From NCBI RefSeq assembly GCF_024584705.1, contig NZ_CP097384.1:5456001-5520000 (forward strand): 64,000 bases of DNA, in the 5' to 3' direction. Origin of the DNA: Blastopirellula sp. J2-11. Its GTDB lineage: Bacteria; Planctomycetota; Planctomycetia; Pirellulales; Pirellulaceae. Positions 56,679 through 64,000 of this stretch are shown here, piece by piece (the first letter of the stretch is position 1; every line of letters begins with the position of its first letter). The translations under genes were made by a program, and so were the position numbers. The notes beneath the pieces are model-generated. The model had not been told where the DNA came from, searched no databases, and saw only the letters and a list, made by a program, of their open reading frames with translations.

Positions 56679-56990
56679 TTAGAAGAAGTCGATGCGATGC
56701 TCGGCGTCGAGCGTCACCAAAGCCTTCTTCCAGGCCTTCGTCATGCCGTTACGAAATTTGTAACGGCGAGTCTTCCCTTTTCGCGTTTGCGTGCGAACCT
56801 TAGCGACCTTCACCTCGAAGAGCGTTTCGACGGCACGCCGAACGTCTTCCTTGGTCGCTTGCGGGCTCACCTCAAAAGCGTATTGATTCTGTTCCGTCGA
56901 ACGCTCGACACCTTTTTCGGTGACAAGCGGACGAACGAGGACCTGATGCGGGTCCAACGTCAGTTTTGAATTGTTCGTGGTCGTAGCCAT
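56679..56990 (-). CDS. rplW: 50S ribosomal protein uL23
   Basis: The 103-residue exit-tunnel protein has LVRPLVTEKGVERSTEQNQY, AFEVSPQATKEDVRRAVETL and VAKVRTQTRKGKTRRYKFRN. It docks trigger factor and SRP in other bacteria. Standard position after rplD. Confidence 0.95.
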   Translation of the reverse strand: MATTTNNSKLTLDPHQVLVRPLVTEKGVERSTEQNQYAFEVSPQATKEDVRRAVETLFEVKVAKVRTQTRKGKTRRYKFRNGMTKAWKKALVTLDAEHRIDFF

Positions 56991-57024
56991 TGCGGCCTCT
57001 ACGTGCTAACGAAGCTGATTCGCG

Positions 57025-57693
57025 TTACTCGGCGGTTTCGCCTACCGGCGCCTTGGCGGACTTCGCCTGGGCTGCCTTCTCTTTGATCGCATCCATCGCC
57101 GACTTGGTGACAACCAAGCGTTTGGGAGACAGGATCTTTAATGCGTTCAGCTCCGAAACCGGGCTGACCGTGACTTTTTCGATGTTGCGGGCGCTCTTGT
57201 AGACCTTGTCGTCCAAGCTCGCGATCGTGATCAACGTCGAACCGCCGTAAACCTTCAGGGCCTTCAGCGTGTTGGCGACCGCTTTGGTTTTGACTTCGGC
57301 AAGAGCCAATTCATTGAGAATGACCACTTGGCCGCTTTGAATCTTCGAGGCGAAGGCCATGCGAGTGGCCAACTGCAACGCTTTGCGATTCAAACGATAC
57401 GAATAGTCGCGAGGACGCTTCGCATGAATGTGACCGCCGCCACGACGCACGCCGCTACGCTTGTGACCAGCACGAGCGTTACCAGTTCCCTTTTGACGAT
57501 ACATCTTCTTCGTCGAACCGGCGACTTCGCCGCGGGCCTTCGTGCGGTGCGTACCTTGTCGCAGGTTCGCCTGGTACATAACAACCGCGTCGTGCAGCAA
57601 TTGCTTGCTGATTCGCGGGGCGATGTCGGTTAGCTCGATGTCGTAGCTACCCACTTTTTCGCCAGTGGTATCATAAATTGGCAAACTTGGCAT
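57025..57693 (-). CDS. rplD: 50S ribosomal protein uL4
   Basis: The 222-residue protein has the tunnel loop (TKKMYRQKGTGNARAGHKRS, then RRGGGHIHAKRPRDYSYRLN) and a C-terminal Rossmann-like part ending with Lys/Ala tail. In E. coli L4 represses the S10 operon; no such leader element was identified here. Confidence 0.95.
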   Translation of the reverse strand: MPSLPIYDTTGEKVGSYDIELTDIAPRISKQLLHDAVVMYQANLRQGTHRTKARGEVAGSTKKMYRQKGTGNARAGHKRSGVRRGGGHIHAKRPRDYSYRLNRKALQLATRMAFASKIQSGQVVILNELALAEVKTKAVANTLKALKVYGGSTLITIASLDDKVYKSARNIEKVTVSPVSELNALKILSPKRLVVTKSAMDAIKEKAAQAKSAKAPVGETAE

Positions 57694-57747
57694 GACTCGT
57701 GACTCTTCTAGGTTTCGCTGGATCTCGCTAAGTGCGTGACCGGAAAC

Positions 57748-58434
57748 TTAAACCATGTTCGTTGCTTTGACGACGACAAAACCGCCGTTCGGACCAGGCG
57801 CCGCACCGTAGACGAGAATCAGATTGTTTTCTTCATCCACTTTGACGACCTTCACGTTCCGCTGCGTCACTTTCGCGTTGCCATACTGACCCGACATGTT
57901 CAAACCCTTGAACGTGCGACTCGGGTAGGCGGAGCAACCGGTACCACCGGTGTGACGGTGAACTTTCTTCACGCCGTGCGTGGCTCGCTGACCGGCGAAG
58001 TTGTGACGCTTCATCACACCTGCGTAACCGCGACCCTTGCTGGTGCCGACGATGTCAACGGCCTTCACTTCGGACAAGACGCCAACCTTGACTTCCTGAC
58101 CGATCTCAAACCCTTCGGTCGAACCACGCAATTCACGCACGAACCGCTTCGGCTCGCAATCCGGCTTGGCGGAAGCTTCGACACCGGCGGCGGCGAGTTT
58201 CTTAGCGCGTTTGCTGGAGAGAGGGGCGACTTGACCACGTTCGCTACGATTGGCCAGACGGCGAGGCTTATCATCAAAACCCAACTGCACTGCTTCGTAG
58301 CCGTCGCGCTCCTGCGATTTCAGCTGGAGCACGTGACACGGACCTGCTTCGATGACCGTAACCGGGATGATGTTGCCAGATTCGTCAAAAACCTGGGTCA
58401 TCCCGACCTTGCGGCCGAGTATGCCTTTTGTCAT
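57748..58434 (-). CDS. rplC: 50S ribosomal protein uL3
   Basis: The 228-residue protein starts MTKGILGRKVGMTQVFDESG and has the internal loop GVMKRHNFAGQRATHGVKKV, with the Gln that is methylated in E. coli, and GQYGNAKVTQRNVKVV. It helps begin 50S assembly. Placed after rpsJ. Confidence 0.95.
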   Translation of the reverse strand: MTKGILGRKVGMTQVFDESGNIIPVTVIEAGPCHVLQLKSQERDGYEAVQLGFDDKPRRLANRSERGQVAPLSSKRAKKLAAAGVEASAKPDCEPKRFVRELRGSTEGFEIGQEVKVGVLSEVKAVDIVGTSKGRGYAGVMKRHNFAGQRATHGVKKVHRHTGGTGCSAYPSRTFKGLNMSGQYGNAKVTQRNVKVVKVDEENNLILVYGAAPGPNGGFVVVKATNMV

Positions 58435-58556
58435 TTTTCGTATCTCTGTGTGGTCTGTCGCCTTGCCTGCCAGGATCGACCTGTCGGTCGATTACCCGAG
58501 AGGCTTCCAGCCATGCAGATACATCCGGGTAAAAAAATGAATGGGAACCTGCGCGA

Positions 58557-58874
58557 CTATCGCGAGGTAGCCTTGATCTTGATATCGACGCCAGCCGGCA
58601 GATTCAGCTTATTCAAAGCCTCAATCGTCTTGGCGGTCGCCTGCACAATGTCGATCAGACGCTTGTGCGTACGAATCTCGAACTGCTGACGAGCCTTCTT
58701 GTCAACGTGCGGGCCCGACAGAACGGTGTAACGCTCAATGCGGGTCGGCAACGGAATTGGGCCATGGACTTCGGAATGAGTTCGCTTGGCGGTATCTACG
58801 ATTTCTAGAGCACTCTGATCCAGGATCGAGTGGTCGTAGGCTTCCATCCGAATGCGAATAACTTCTTGGGCCAC
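58557..58874 (-). CDS. rpsJ: 30S ribosomal protein uS10
   Basis: The 105-residue protein has [40 protein letters not shown] and [19 protein letters not shown], diagnostic for uS10. It is also the antitermination factor NusE. The GTG start is preceded by AAGGA at 14-10 bases. It opens the S10 block behind a promoter at 58960-58988. Confidence 0.95.
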   Translation of the reverse strand: MAQEVIRIRMEAYDHSILDQSALEIVDTAKRTHSEVHGPIPLPTRIERYTVLSGPHVDKKARQQFEIRTHKRLIDIVQATAKTIEALNKLNLPAGVDIKIKATSR

Positions 58875-58959
58875 GGAACCATTTCCTTCGCTGCAAAGCT
58901 CGACTCTCGTCGAGTGAATCTCTCTTTAAGCATCCCAGCGAGTAACTGGGAAACCGCCA

Positions 58960-58988
58960 ATCTTAAAAATTGCGAGGCCCGTCGTCAA
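58960..58988 (-). promoter_or_regulatory. Promoter of the S10 block
   Basis: On the minus strand TTGACG (58988-58983) and TAAGAT (58965-58960) are separated by exactly 17 bases, giving a leader of about 80 nt before rpsJ. It lies in a 225-bp gap after fusA. Confidence 0.55.
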
Positions 58989-59099
58989 TGGGCGGCGAGT
59001 GGTTTGGCGATGAATTTCATCCGAAAAGCGAAAACTCATACCGGACCTGGGGAAATCTCGTCGCTAGCGACGATAAAGCGGGCCCCAATAGGGCGGAAA

Positions 59100-61181
59100 C
59101 TACATCAAAAACGTGTTCGCAACTTCCTGCGGAGCGGCTGCATATTTTAGCGGTTCCATCGAAGAACTAGCCCTTCCCTGGCTCAAACTCCGCATGGCGC
59201 TGGAATATCCGAACAACTCAGCCAACGGAGCATGTGCTTCGATCAGCGCTTCACCGCTGCGGTTTTCCGTTTTGGCGATCTCGCCACGACGTTTCATGAT
59301 ATCGCCGACAAAATCACCCAGATTCTCCTCAGGCGTGATGATTTGCAGCTTCATAATCGGCTCCAACAGGACCGGTTTGGCCGCTCGCATCGCTTTTTCA
59401 AAGGCATCGCCCGCCGCAATGGCGAACGCAGTCTCCGTCGAGCCGACTTCCGCCGACTCGACGCCGAGCACCGTGATCCGGATGTCGCCGAGCGGAAAAC
59501 CGCCGATAATTCCGCCGCCAGCGCCCCGTTGCCGCAACTCTTCCATCGCGGCCTCAACCATACTGAACGGCACGTTGTCGGGACTACCCTTGCTGATCAC
59601 CGTGATCGGTTGCGCCGGATTGTCGACATGCTCCAGCTGAATCGTCACCTTCGCGAACAACTGCTGCCCGCCGACCATGCGATGACATTCGCCGGTCACT
59701 TTCGCCGACCCGCCGACGGTCTCGCGATAACTGACACGCGGCTTATGGACCTTTACATTCAGCTTGAAATCACGCAGCAAGCGGTGACGAATCACCTCTA
59801 AATGAAGCTCGCCCATGCCGCTGATAATCGTTTGCCCCGTGTCGGCGCTCTCCGTCGCTCGGAATGTCGGATCCTGGCGCTTCATCATCTCAAGCGTATC
59901 GTGCAGCTTGTCACGCTCCGCTGAAGACTCAGGCTCGATCGCCATCGCGATCACCGTCTCGGGAAACTCAATCGACTCGAGCAAAATCGGCGACTTCGTA
60001 TCGCACAGCGTATCCCCGGTCACCGAGTGACGCAGGCCGATCACGCCGACAATGTCACCTGCGCCTGCAGACTCGACCTGATCTTTGCGCGATGCCTGAA
60101 TGTGCCACAACTGGGCGCAGTTTTCTTTGAGATCTTGTCCCGGATTAAGCAGTCGCGAGTTTTGCCGGAGCGTACCGGAGTAGATCCGCACCCAGGTCAT
60201 ATCCCCATGCTTGGCGGGCAAAATCTTGAACACCAGACCGCAGAACGGCTCCTCCGGGTCGGGCTTACGCAACTCCTTCGCATCTTTTTTGCTCGGATTC
60301 GTTCCTTCCACCGGCGGAACATCTTGCGGGCTAGGCAGATAGTGCGTTACCGCGTCGAGCACCGGCTGCACGCCGATTCCATCGAGCGCAGAGCCGCATA
60401 ATACCGGTTGAATTTGACGCGATAATGTCGCCTGTCGCAGGGTTTTGCGAATCAGATCGACCGGAATCGGCTCTTCCGCCAGACTCAATTCCATCAGCTC
60501 TTCACTGAGGTCGTAGAGCGGCTCCAGCATCTTCTCACGCCACTCTTGCGCGCGAGCGGCCTGATCCTCTGGAATTTCAGCCAGCTTCACCTGAGGTGGC
60601 GAGACATTGTTGTCAAACGTCAACAACTTCATCTGTACCAGGTCGATCACGCCGCAAAACGCATTCGCCAAATGGGGCGGACCACTGCCGATCGGAATCT
60701 GAATCGCCACCGGATTCGCTTTCAGGCGATTTCGTATCTCAGCGAGCGTCCCCTCGAAATTGGCGCCTTCGCGATCCATCTTGTTAATGAACGCGAACCG
60801 AGGCACCTTATAGCGATTCGCCTGACGCCAGACGGTCTCGCTTTGCGCCTCCACTCCTTCCCGCGCACTAAAGACGACCACGCCTCCGTCCAGCACGCGC
60901 AGGCAGCGCTCCACTTCGGCCGTGAAGTCCACATGCCCTGGGGTGTCGATCAAGTTGACGACGTGCCCGCTCCACTGAAACGTGACGCACGCCGAATAGA
61001 TCGTGATGCCACGCTCTCGCTCTTCTTCGTCAAAGTCGGTCTCGGTCGTCCCCTTGTCGACAGCGCCAACGCGATGCGACGTCCCGGAGTAGTAGAGCAT
61101 CCGCTCGGTCACGGTCGTCTTGCCGGCGTCGATATGGGCGATCACCCCAATGTTGCGAATTGTCTCAAGCTTACGGTTCAT
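59100..61181 (-). CDS. fusA: Elongation factor G family GTPase
   Basis: The 693-residue GTPase drives translocation or ribosome recycling. G1 is AHIDAGKTT, G3 DTPGHVDFT, G4 NKMDR, and domains II-V follow (domain IV with RVSYRETVGG, LxRHxxDV-like region, and FSMVEAAMEELRQRGAGG). The switch region reads GTTETDFDEEERERGITI, unlike the GAAxxDWMxQExERGITI of common EF-G. This may mark the second EF-G type (spd) described from planctomycetes and spirochaetes. tuf does not follow. Confidence 0.88.
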   Translation of the reverse strand: MNRKLETIRNIGVIAHIDAGKTTVTERMLYYSGTSHRVGAVDKGTTETDFDEEERERGITIYSACVTFQWSGHVVNLIDTPGHVDFTAEVERCLRVLDGGVVVFSAREGVEAQSETVWRQANRYKVPRFAFINKMDREGANFEGTLAEIRNRLKANPVAIQIPIGSGPPHLANAFCGVIDLVQMKLLTFDNNVSPPQVKLAEIPEDQAARAQEWREKMLEPLYDLSEELMELSLAEEPIPVDLIRKTLRQATLSRQIQPVLCGSALDGIGVQPVLDAVTHYLPSPQDVPPVEGTNPSKKDAKELRKPDPEEPFCGLVFKILPAKHGDMTWVRIYSGTLRQNSRLLNPGQDLKENCAQLWHIQASRKDQVESAGAGDIVGVIGLRHSVTGDTLCDTKSPILLESIEFPETVIAMAIEPESSAERDKLHDTLEMMKRQDPTFRATESADTGQTIISGMGELHLEVIRHRLLRDFKLNVKVHKPRVSYRETVGGSAKVTGECHRMVGGQQLFAKVTIQLEHVDNPAQPITVISKGSPDNVPFSMVEAAMEELRQRGAGGGIIGGFPLGDIRITVLGVESAEVGSTETAFAIAAGDAFEKAMRAAKPVLLEPIMKLQIITPEENLGDFVGDIMKRRGEIAKTENRSGEALIEAHAPLAELFGYSSAMRSLSQGRASSSMEPLKYAAAPQEVANTFLM

Positions 61182-61290
61182 TTCTCGAGTCTCTGGCCAG
61201 CACGTATCTTAGGGAATCGGTCATTTTCGGCTTCGCGACGGCGGACGGCTACCCCCTTCCATACGGAGACGAAAGGTTCGCTGAGCGCAT

Positions 61291-61324
61291 AAAAAAACCG
61301 CACCGACAAAAACCGGTGCGGTTT
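61291..61324 (-). terminator. Rho-independent terminator between rpsG and fusA
   Basis: On the minus strand an 11-bp stem (arms 61324-61314 and 61305-61295) is followed by a run of T (complement of 61291-61297). It ends the rpsL-rpsG unit about 20 bp after rpsG. Confidence 0.85.
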
Positions 61325-61341
61325 CTCTTGATTTGTCGCAA

Positions 61342-61812
61342 TTACCAAGCGAAGTGGGCGAAAGCCTTGTTCGCGTCGGCCATGCGATGCACGTTCTCGC
61401 GACGCGTAACCGCAGCGCCTTCGCGGTTGAAAGCGGCGAACAATTCGTCGGCCAACTTCAAGTGGGTCGGACGTCCTTTTTTGTCACGCACGGCGAGCAG
61501 CAACCAGCGAATCGCCAGCGATTGCTGACGCGTGCGATTGACCTGCATCGGCACCTGATAGGCGGCGCCGCCGACACGCTTCGAGCGGACTTCGATATGC
61601 GGCTTCACGTTCTCGATCGCCTGCGTGAAGACATCTAGCGGCTCCACATCAGGAGCCTTCTTCTTGAGCTCATCGAGAGCGTTGTAGAAGACGTTTTGAG
61701 CGACCGTCTTTTTGCCGTCGTGCATCAAGCAATTGATGAACTTGCTGACCAGCAGCGACCCGTATCGCGGATCGGGCTTCAAGGTTTCGCGGCTGGCGGT
61801 AATCCGGGCCAT
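61342..61812 (-). CDS. rpsG: 30S ribosomal protein uS7
   Basis: The 156-residue protein has [40 protein letters not shown] and [17 protein letters not shown], all typical. It starts assembly of the small-subunit head. It is the second gene after rpsL, 39 bp downstream, and is followed by a terminator, so its link to fusA seen in E. coli is broken. Confidence 0.96.
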   Translation of the reverse strand: MARITASRETLKPDPRYGSLLVSKFINCLMHDGKKTVAQNVFYNALDELKKKAPDVEPLDVFTQAIENVKPHIEVRSKRVGGAAYQVPMQVNRTRQQSLAIRWLLLAVRDKKGRPTHLKLADELFAAFNREGAAVTRRENVHRMADANKAFAHFAW

Positions 61813-61851
61813 GTTTCTTTCCTAAGCGTTTGTTCGGGGGTTGCGAGCGCG

Positions 61852-62220
61852 TTAGCTCTTCTTGGCGCCGTAACGGCTGCGAGACTGCTTACGACCGTTC
61901 ACGCCGAGGGCGTCGAGCGAGCCGCGGACAACTTGATAGCGAACGCCCGGCAGATCGCGAACACGGCCGCCGCGCACTAGCACGATCGAGTGCTCCTGCA
62001 GGCTGTGACCTTCGCCCGGGATATACACGGTGACTTCTTTGCCGTTCGACAAGCGAACACGGCAAATCTTACGAAGAGCCGAGTTCGGCTTCTTCGGGGT
62101 CATCGTGCGAACCTGAAGGCAAACGCCGCGCTTTTGCGGGCACTTCTCGAGGACCGGCGACTTCGAGAATTTGCGTTTCTTCTTACGCGGCCGCCGAATC
62201 AACTGGTTAATCGTGGGCAT
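61852..62220 (-). CDS. rpsL: 30S ribosomal protein uS12, Arg at position 88
   Basis: The 122-residue protein monitors codon-anticodon pairing. It starts [20 protein letters not shown], and has [20 protein letters not shown] with Lys43 and [20 protein letters not shown] with Arg88 (codon 61959-61957). Most bacteria have Lys at this second position (GGRVKDLPGVRY), and Lys-to-Arg changes there confer streptomycin resistance in Mycobacterium tuberculosis. It has its own promoter with a perfect TTGACA at -35. Confidence 0.96.
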   Translation of the reverse strand: MPTINQLIRRPRKKKRKFSKSPVLEKCPQKRGVCLQVRTMTPKKPNSALRKICRVRLSNGKEVTVYIPGEGHSLQEHSIVLVRGGRVRDLPGVRYQVVRGSLDALGVNGRKQSRSRYGAKKS

Positions 62221-62275
62221 CGAAAGTCCGTATGGCTGCTACTATTGGAGCAATTGAGTGCAGTGGAAACCAATC

Positions 62276-62303
62276 AAAATACCGGATCCGCGGCGGCTGT
62301 CAA
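62276..62303 (-). promoter_or_regulatory. Promoter of rpsL-rpsG
   Basis: On the minus strand TTGACA (62303-62298, perfect) and TATTTT (62281-62276) are spaced by 16 bases, with the rpsL ATG about 55 bp downstream. It follows directly after the rpoC terminator. Confidence 0.5.
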
Positions 62304-62326
62304 GCCGTAATAGTCCGCTAGGACCG

Positions 62327-62376
62327 GTCAAAAAAGCAAAGGCATGCGATCCTAGAGGGAAATCTAGGAGCATGCC
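62327..62376 (-). terminator. Rho-independent terminator of the rpoC transcript
   Basis: On the minus strand GGCATGC-TCCTAGA pairs with TCTAGGA-TC-GCATGCC (one two-base bulge), followed by TTTGCTTTTTTG. It separates rpoC from rpsL. Confidence 0.8.
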
Positions 62377-62447
62377 GAGCTGAATATTTTTGCTGACCGG
62401 CAAAATGGGAAAACGCGACGTGCGATTCTCCCCTCGATATATCTTCT

Positions 62448-62478
62448 ACGTGATCCGCAGACGTGCTGCGGATCACGT
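62448..62478 (-). other. Strong hairpin after rpoC without T-tract
   Basis: A perfect 13-bp stem (62448-62460 with 62466-62478) and five-base loop lies about 32 bases after the rpoC stop. It lacks a T-run, so it is more likely a 3' stabiliser or processing site than a terminator. Confidence 0.5.
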
Positions 62479-62509
62479 GTCTTATTACGTACGTCAGCTC
62501 GAAGCCGAA

Positions 62510-64000
62510 CTAGCCGTCGTGTTCGTCACCGCCCAAGTCAGACGGATCAAAAATAGTCGGTTCCGTTGGAGCCGGGCTCTGACTCGGCGCCGGGCTAGTT
62601 GGCTCTGGGCTTGGACTGGGGCTCGGGGGAAGTTGTCCGCCTCCCAGCAAGTTATCCAGTGCCGATGGCGTGTTGGCGGCGCCTTCGTCCATCAGCAGTG
62701 GGAAGCTCTCTTCGCGAGTCTGTTCGCGACGGAAGTTTTGCGCCATTTCGGCCAACGCTTCCGGATTGATGCGAACTTCGGCCTCTTGGAAGCTGCGGAA
62801 ACCGGTACCCGCGGGAATCAAGTGCCCCAGGATGACGTTTTCTTTCAACCCGACCAAATGATCGACCTTGCCCGCCAGCGCGGCTTCGGTCAGCACCTTG
62901 GTCGTTTCCTGGAAGCTCGCCGCTGAGATAAAGCTGGAACTTTGAACCGCCGCTTTGGTGATGCCGAGCAACTGCGTCGACGCCGTCGCCGGCTTCGGTC
63001 GCGAACCCTTAGTCGGTTTCCCACCGAGAGCTTCGATCTGGGCGTTCTCTTGTTCCAACGCATCCTTCGGAACGATCATCCCCTCCCCAAACTGCTGGCT
63101 GTCGCCGGGATCGGAGATTTTCAAGCACTTGGCGAGATGTTCGTTGGCCGAACGGAACTCGATCTTGTCCATCACTAAGCCCGGCAGCAACGTGGTGTCG
63201 CCCGGCTTATCGACCATCACTTTTCGCAGCATGCGAGCCACGATGATTTCGATGTGCTTATCGTTGATTTCCACCCGCTGGCTGCGATACACCCCTTGAA
63301 TCTCATGAAGCAGGTACTGCTGCACCGCTTCTTCTCCCGAAATCCGCAAGATATCGTGCGGCACGAGCGGCCCGTCAATCAGCGATTGACCAGCGCGAAC
63401 AATGTCGCCCGAGTGAACCAGGAAGCGTTTACCGTGCGGAACCAGGTGTTCGCGTTCGACACCGGTCTCGTTGCGAACGATGATCGTACGCTTGCCACGC
63501 TTCTTTTCGCCCAGGATCTCGACGGTGCCGTCGATTTCGGCCATGACCGCCGGGTCTTTCGGTTTGCGAGCCTCGAAAATTTCGGTGACTCGCGGCAGAC
63601 CGCCGGTGATGTCCTTAATACCGCCTGATTCGCGCGGCGTATTGGCGATGACGGTACCAGCGTTAATCACGCGACCTTCGTCGACTTCGATGTTCGCCTT
63701 TTCCGGCATGTAGTAAACGTCGAGCGGCTTGCCGTCTTCGTCTTCGACCACTAGCTGCGGATGCAGATCACCCTTGTGTTCGGTGATCGTACGACGAATC
63801 GTGCCGCTGGTATCACGTTCCAGCCGCATGGTTTCGCCTTCGACGATGTCTTCGTACCGGACCTTACCGCTAACTTCCGACAAAATCGGAATCGCGTGCG
63901 GGTTCCAGGTGCAAAGGACGGCGCCGGTAGCGACTTCGTCGTTTTCTTCGACATCCAGGATGGCGCCGGTCGGAACCGAGTAGTTCTCGATTTCGCGGCC
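62510..64000 (-). CDS. rpoC: DNA-directed RNA polymerase beta' subunit, C-terminal part
   Basis: About 496 residues of beta' are visible; the gene continues past the window's end, and base 64000 begins a codon. Recognisable beta' segments are GGIKDITGGLPRVTEIFEAR (active-centre trigger-loop region follow-on), IGAQSIGE-downstream parts, VYRSQRVEINDKHIEIIVAR with LLRKV-type MLRKVMV, and ISAASFQETTKVLTEAALAG. The end carries a Pro/Ser-rich, acidic tail (PPSPSPSPEPTSPAPSQSPA, then EPTIFDPSDLGGDEHDG) absent from E. coli beta'. rpoB is expected upstream, outside the window. Confidence 0.95.
   Translation of the reverse strand, partial: GREIENYSVPTGAILDVEENDEVATGAVLCTWNPHAIPILSEVSGKVRYEDIVEGETMRLERDTSGTIRRTITEHKGDLHPQLVVEDEDGKPLDVYYMPEKANIEVDEGRVINAGTVIANTPRESGGIKDITGGLPRVTEIFEARKPKDPAVMAEIDGTVEILGEKKRGKRTIIVRNETGVEREHLVPHGKRFLVHSGDIVRAGQSLIDGPLVPHDILRISGEEAVQQYLLHEIQGVYRSQRVEINDKHIEIIVARMLRKVMVDKPGDTTLLPGLVMDKIEFRSANEHLAKCLKISDPGDSQQFGEGMIVPKDALEQENAQIEALGGKPTKGSRPKPATASTQLLGITKAAVQSSSFISAASFQETTKVLTEAALAGKVDHLVGLKENVILGHLIPAGTGFRSFQEAEVRINPEALAEMAQNFRREQTREESFPLLMDEGAANTPSALDNLLGGGQLPPSPSPSPEPTSPAPSQSPAPTEPTIFDPSDLGGDEHDG

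Overview
The window looks like a chromosomal segment of a planctomycete, probably a Pirellulales member close to Blastopirellula. This rests on a combination of signs and not on one marker gene. They are a secreted formylglycine-type sulfatase, the small basic protein family shared by planctomycetes, verrucomicrobia and chlamydiae, a very long secretin with an N-terminal repeat region, a type III glutamine synthetase, an RNase E/G with an acidic/basic insert, an EF-G with an unusual switch region, an Arg at the streptomycin position of S12, and the intergenic repeat families. No rRNA, tRNA or CRISPR array was seen.

Layout. 1-2.6 kb: end of a phosphotransferase EIIA gene, HPr and enzyme I, with no sugar permease beside them. 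3-5.4 kb: RNase E/G and ribosomal protein bL21, closed by a strong terminator. 5.4-6.3 kb: a gene-free island of diverged repeats. 6.3-11.5 kb: a flavodoxin-fold oxidoreductase, a membrane protein, glutamine synthetase III (with a candidate sigma-54 promoter and an operator-like palindrome) and an outer-membrane beta-barrel protein. 11.7-15.6 kb: two adjacent ClpP proteases, a BRCT-MerR-TPR fusion protein, a protein kinase with a tyrosine-kinase-like catalytic loop, and the small basic protein. 15.7-23.3 kb: a LarA-family protein, EpmA, fumarase and several unknown or membrane proteins. 23.4-31 kb: the long secretin, a transglutaminase-like protein and a sulfatase. 31.2-37.4 kb: a five-gene chemosensory operon (REC protein, hybrid CheA, CheW, CheB, CheR) without a receptor. 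38.3-41.2 kb: sulfate activation (CysD and a CysN-CysC fusion) from a near-consensus promoter. 41.6-43.1 kb: an apparently intact IS3-family element inserted into a 38-bp tandem repeat array. 44.1-46.1 kb: betaine-lipid synthesis genes btaA and btaB.

46.1-64 kb, minus strand: the core translation block. Read in the direction of transcription it is rpoC, rpsL, rpsG, fusA, rpsJ, rplC, rplD, rplW, rplB, rpsS, rplV, rpsC, rplP, rpmC, rpsQ, rplN, rplX, rplE, rpsN, rpsH, rplF, rplR, rpsE, rplO, secY, adk, map. Rho-independent terminators after rpoC and after rpsG, and promoter-like sequences before rpsL and rpsJ, suggest at least three transcription units where E. coli has an unbroken str operon. 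tuf is absent between fusA and rpsJ, rpmD is absent between rpsE and rplO, and infA/rpmJ do not follow map.

The most interesting points are the natural Arg88 in S12, the BRCT-MerR-TPR protein behind the ClpP pair, the receptor-less Wsp-like chemosensory operon, the kinase matching the tyrosine-kinase signature, the betaine-lipid pathway, the possible sigma-54 control of glnN, and the composite intergenic repeats.
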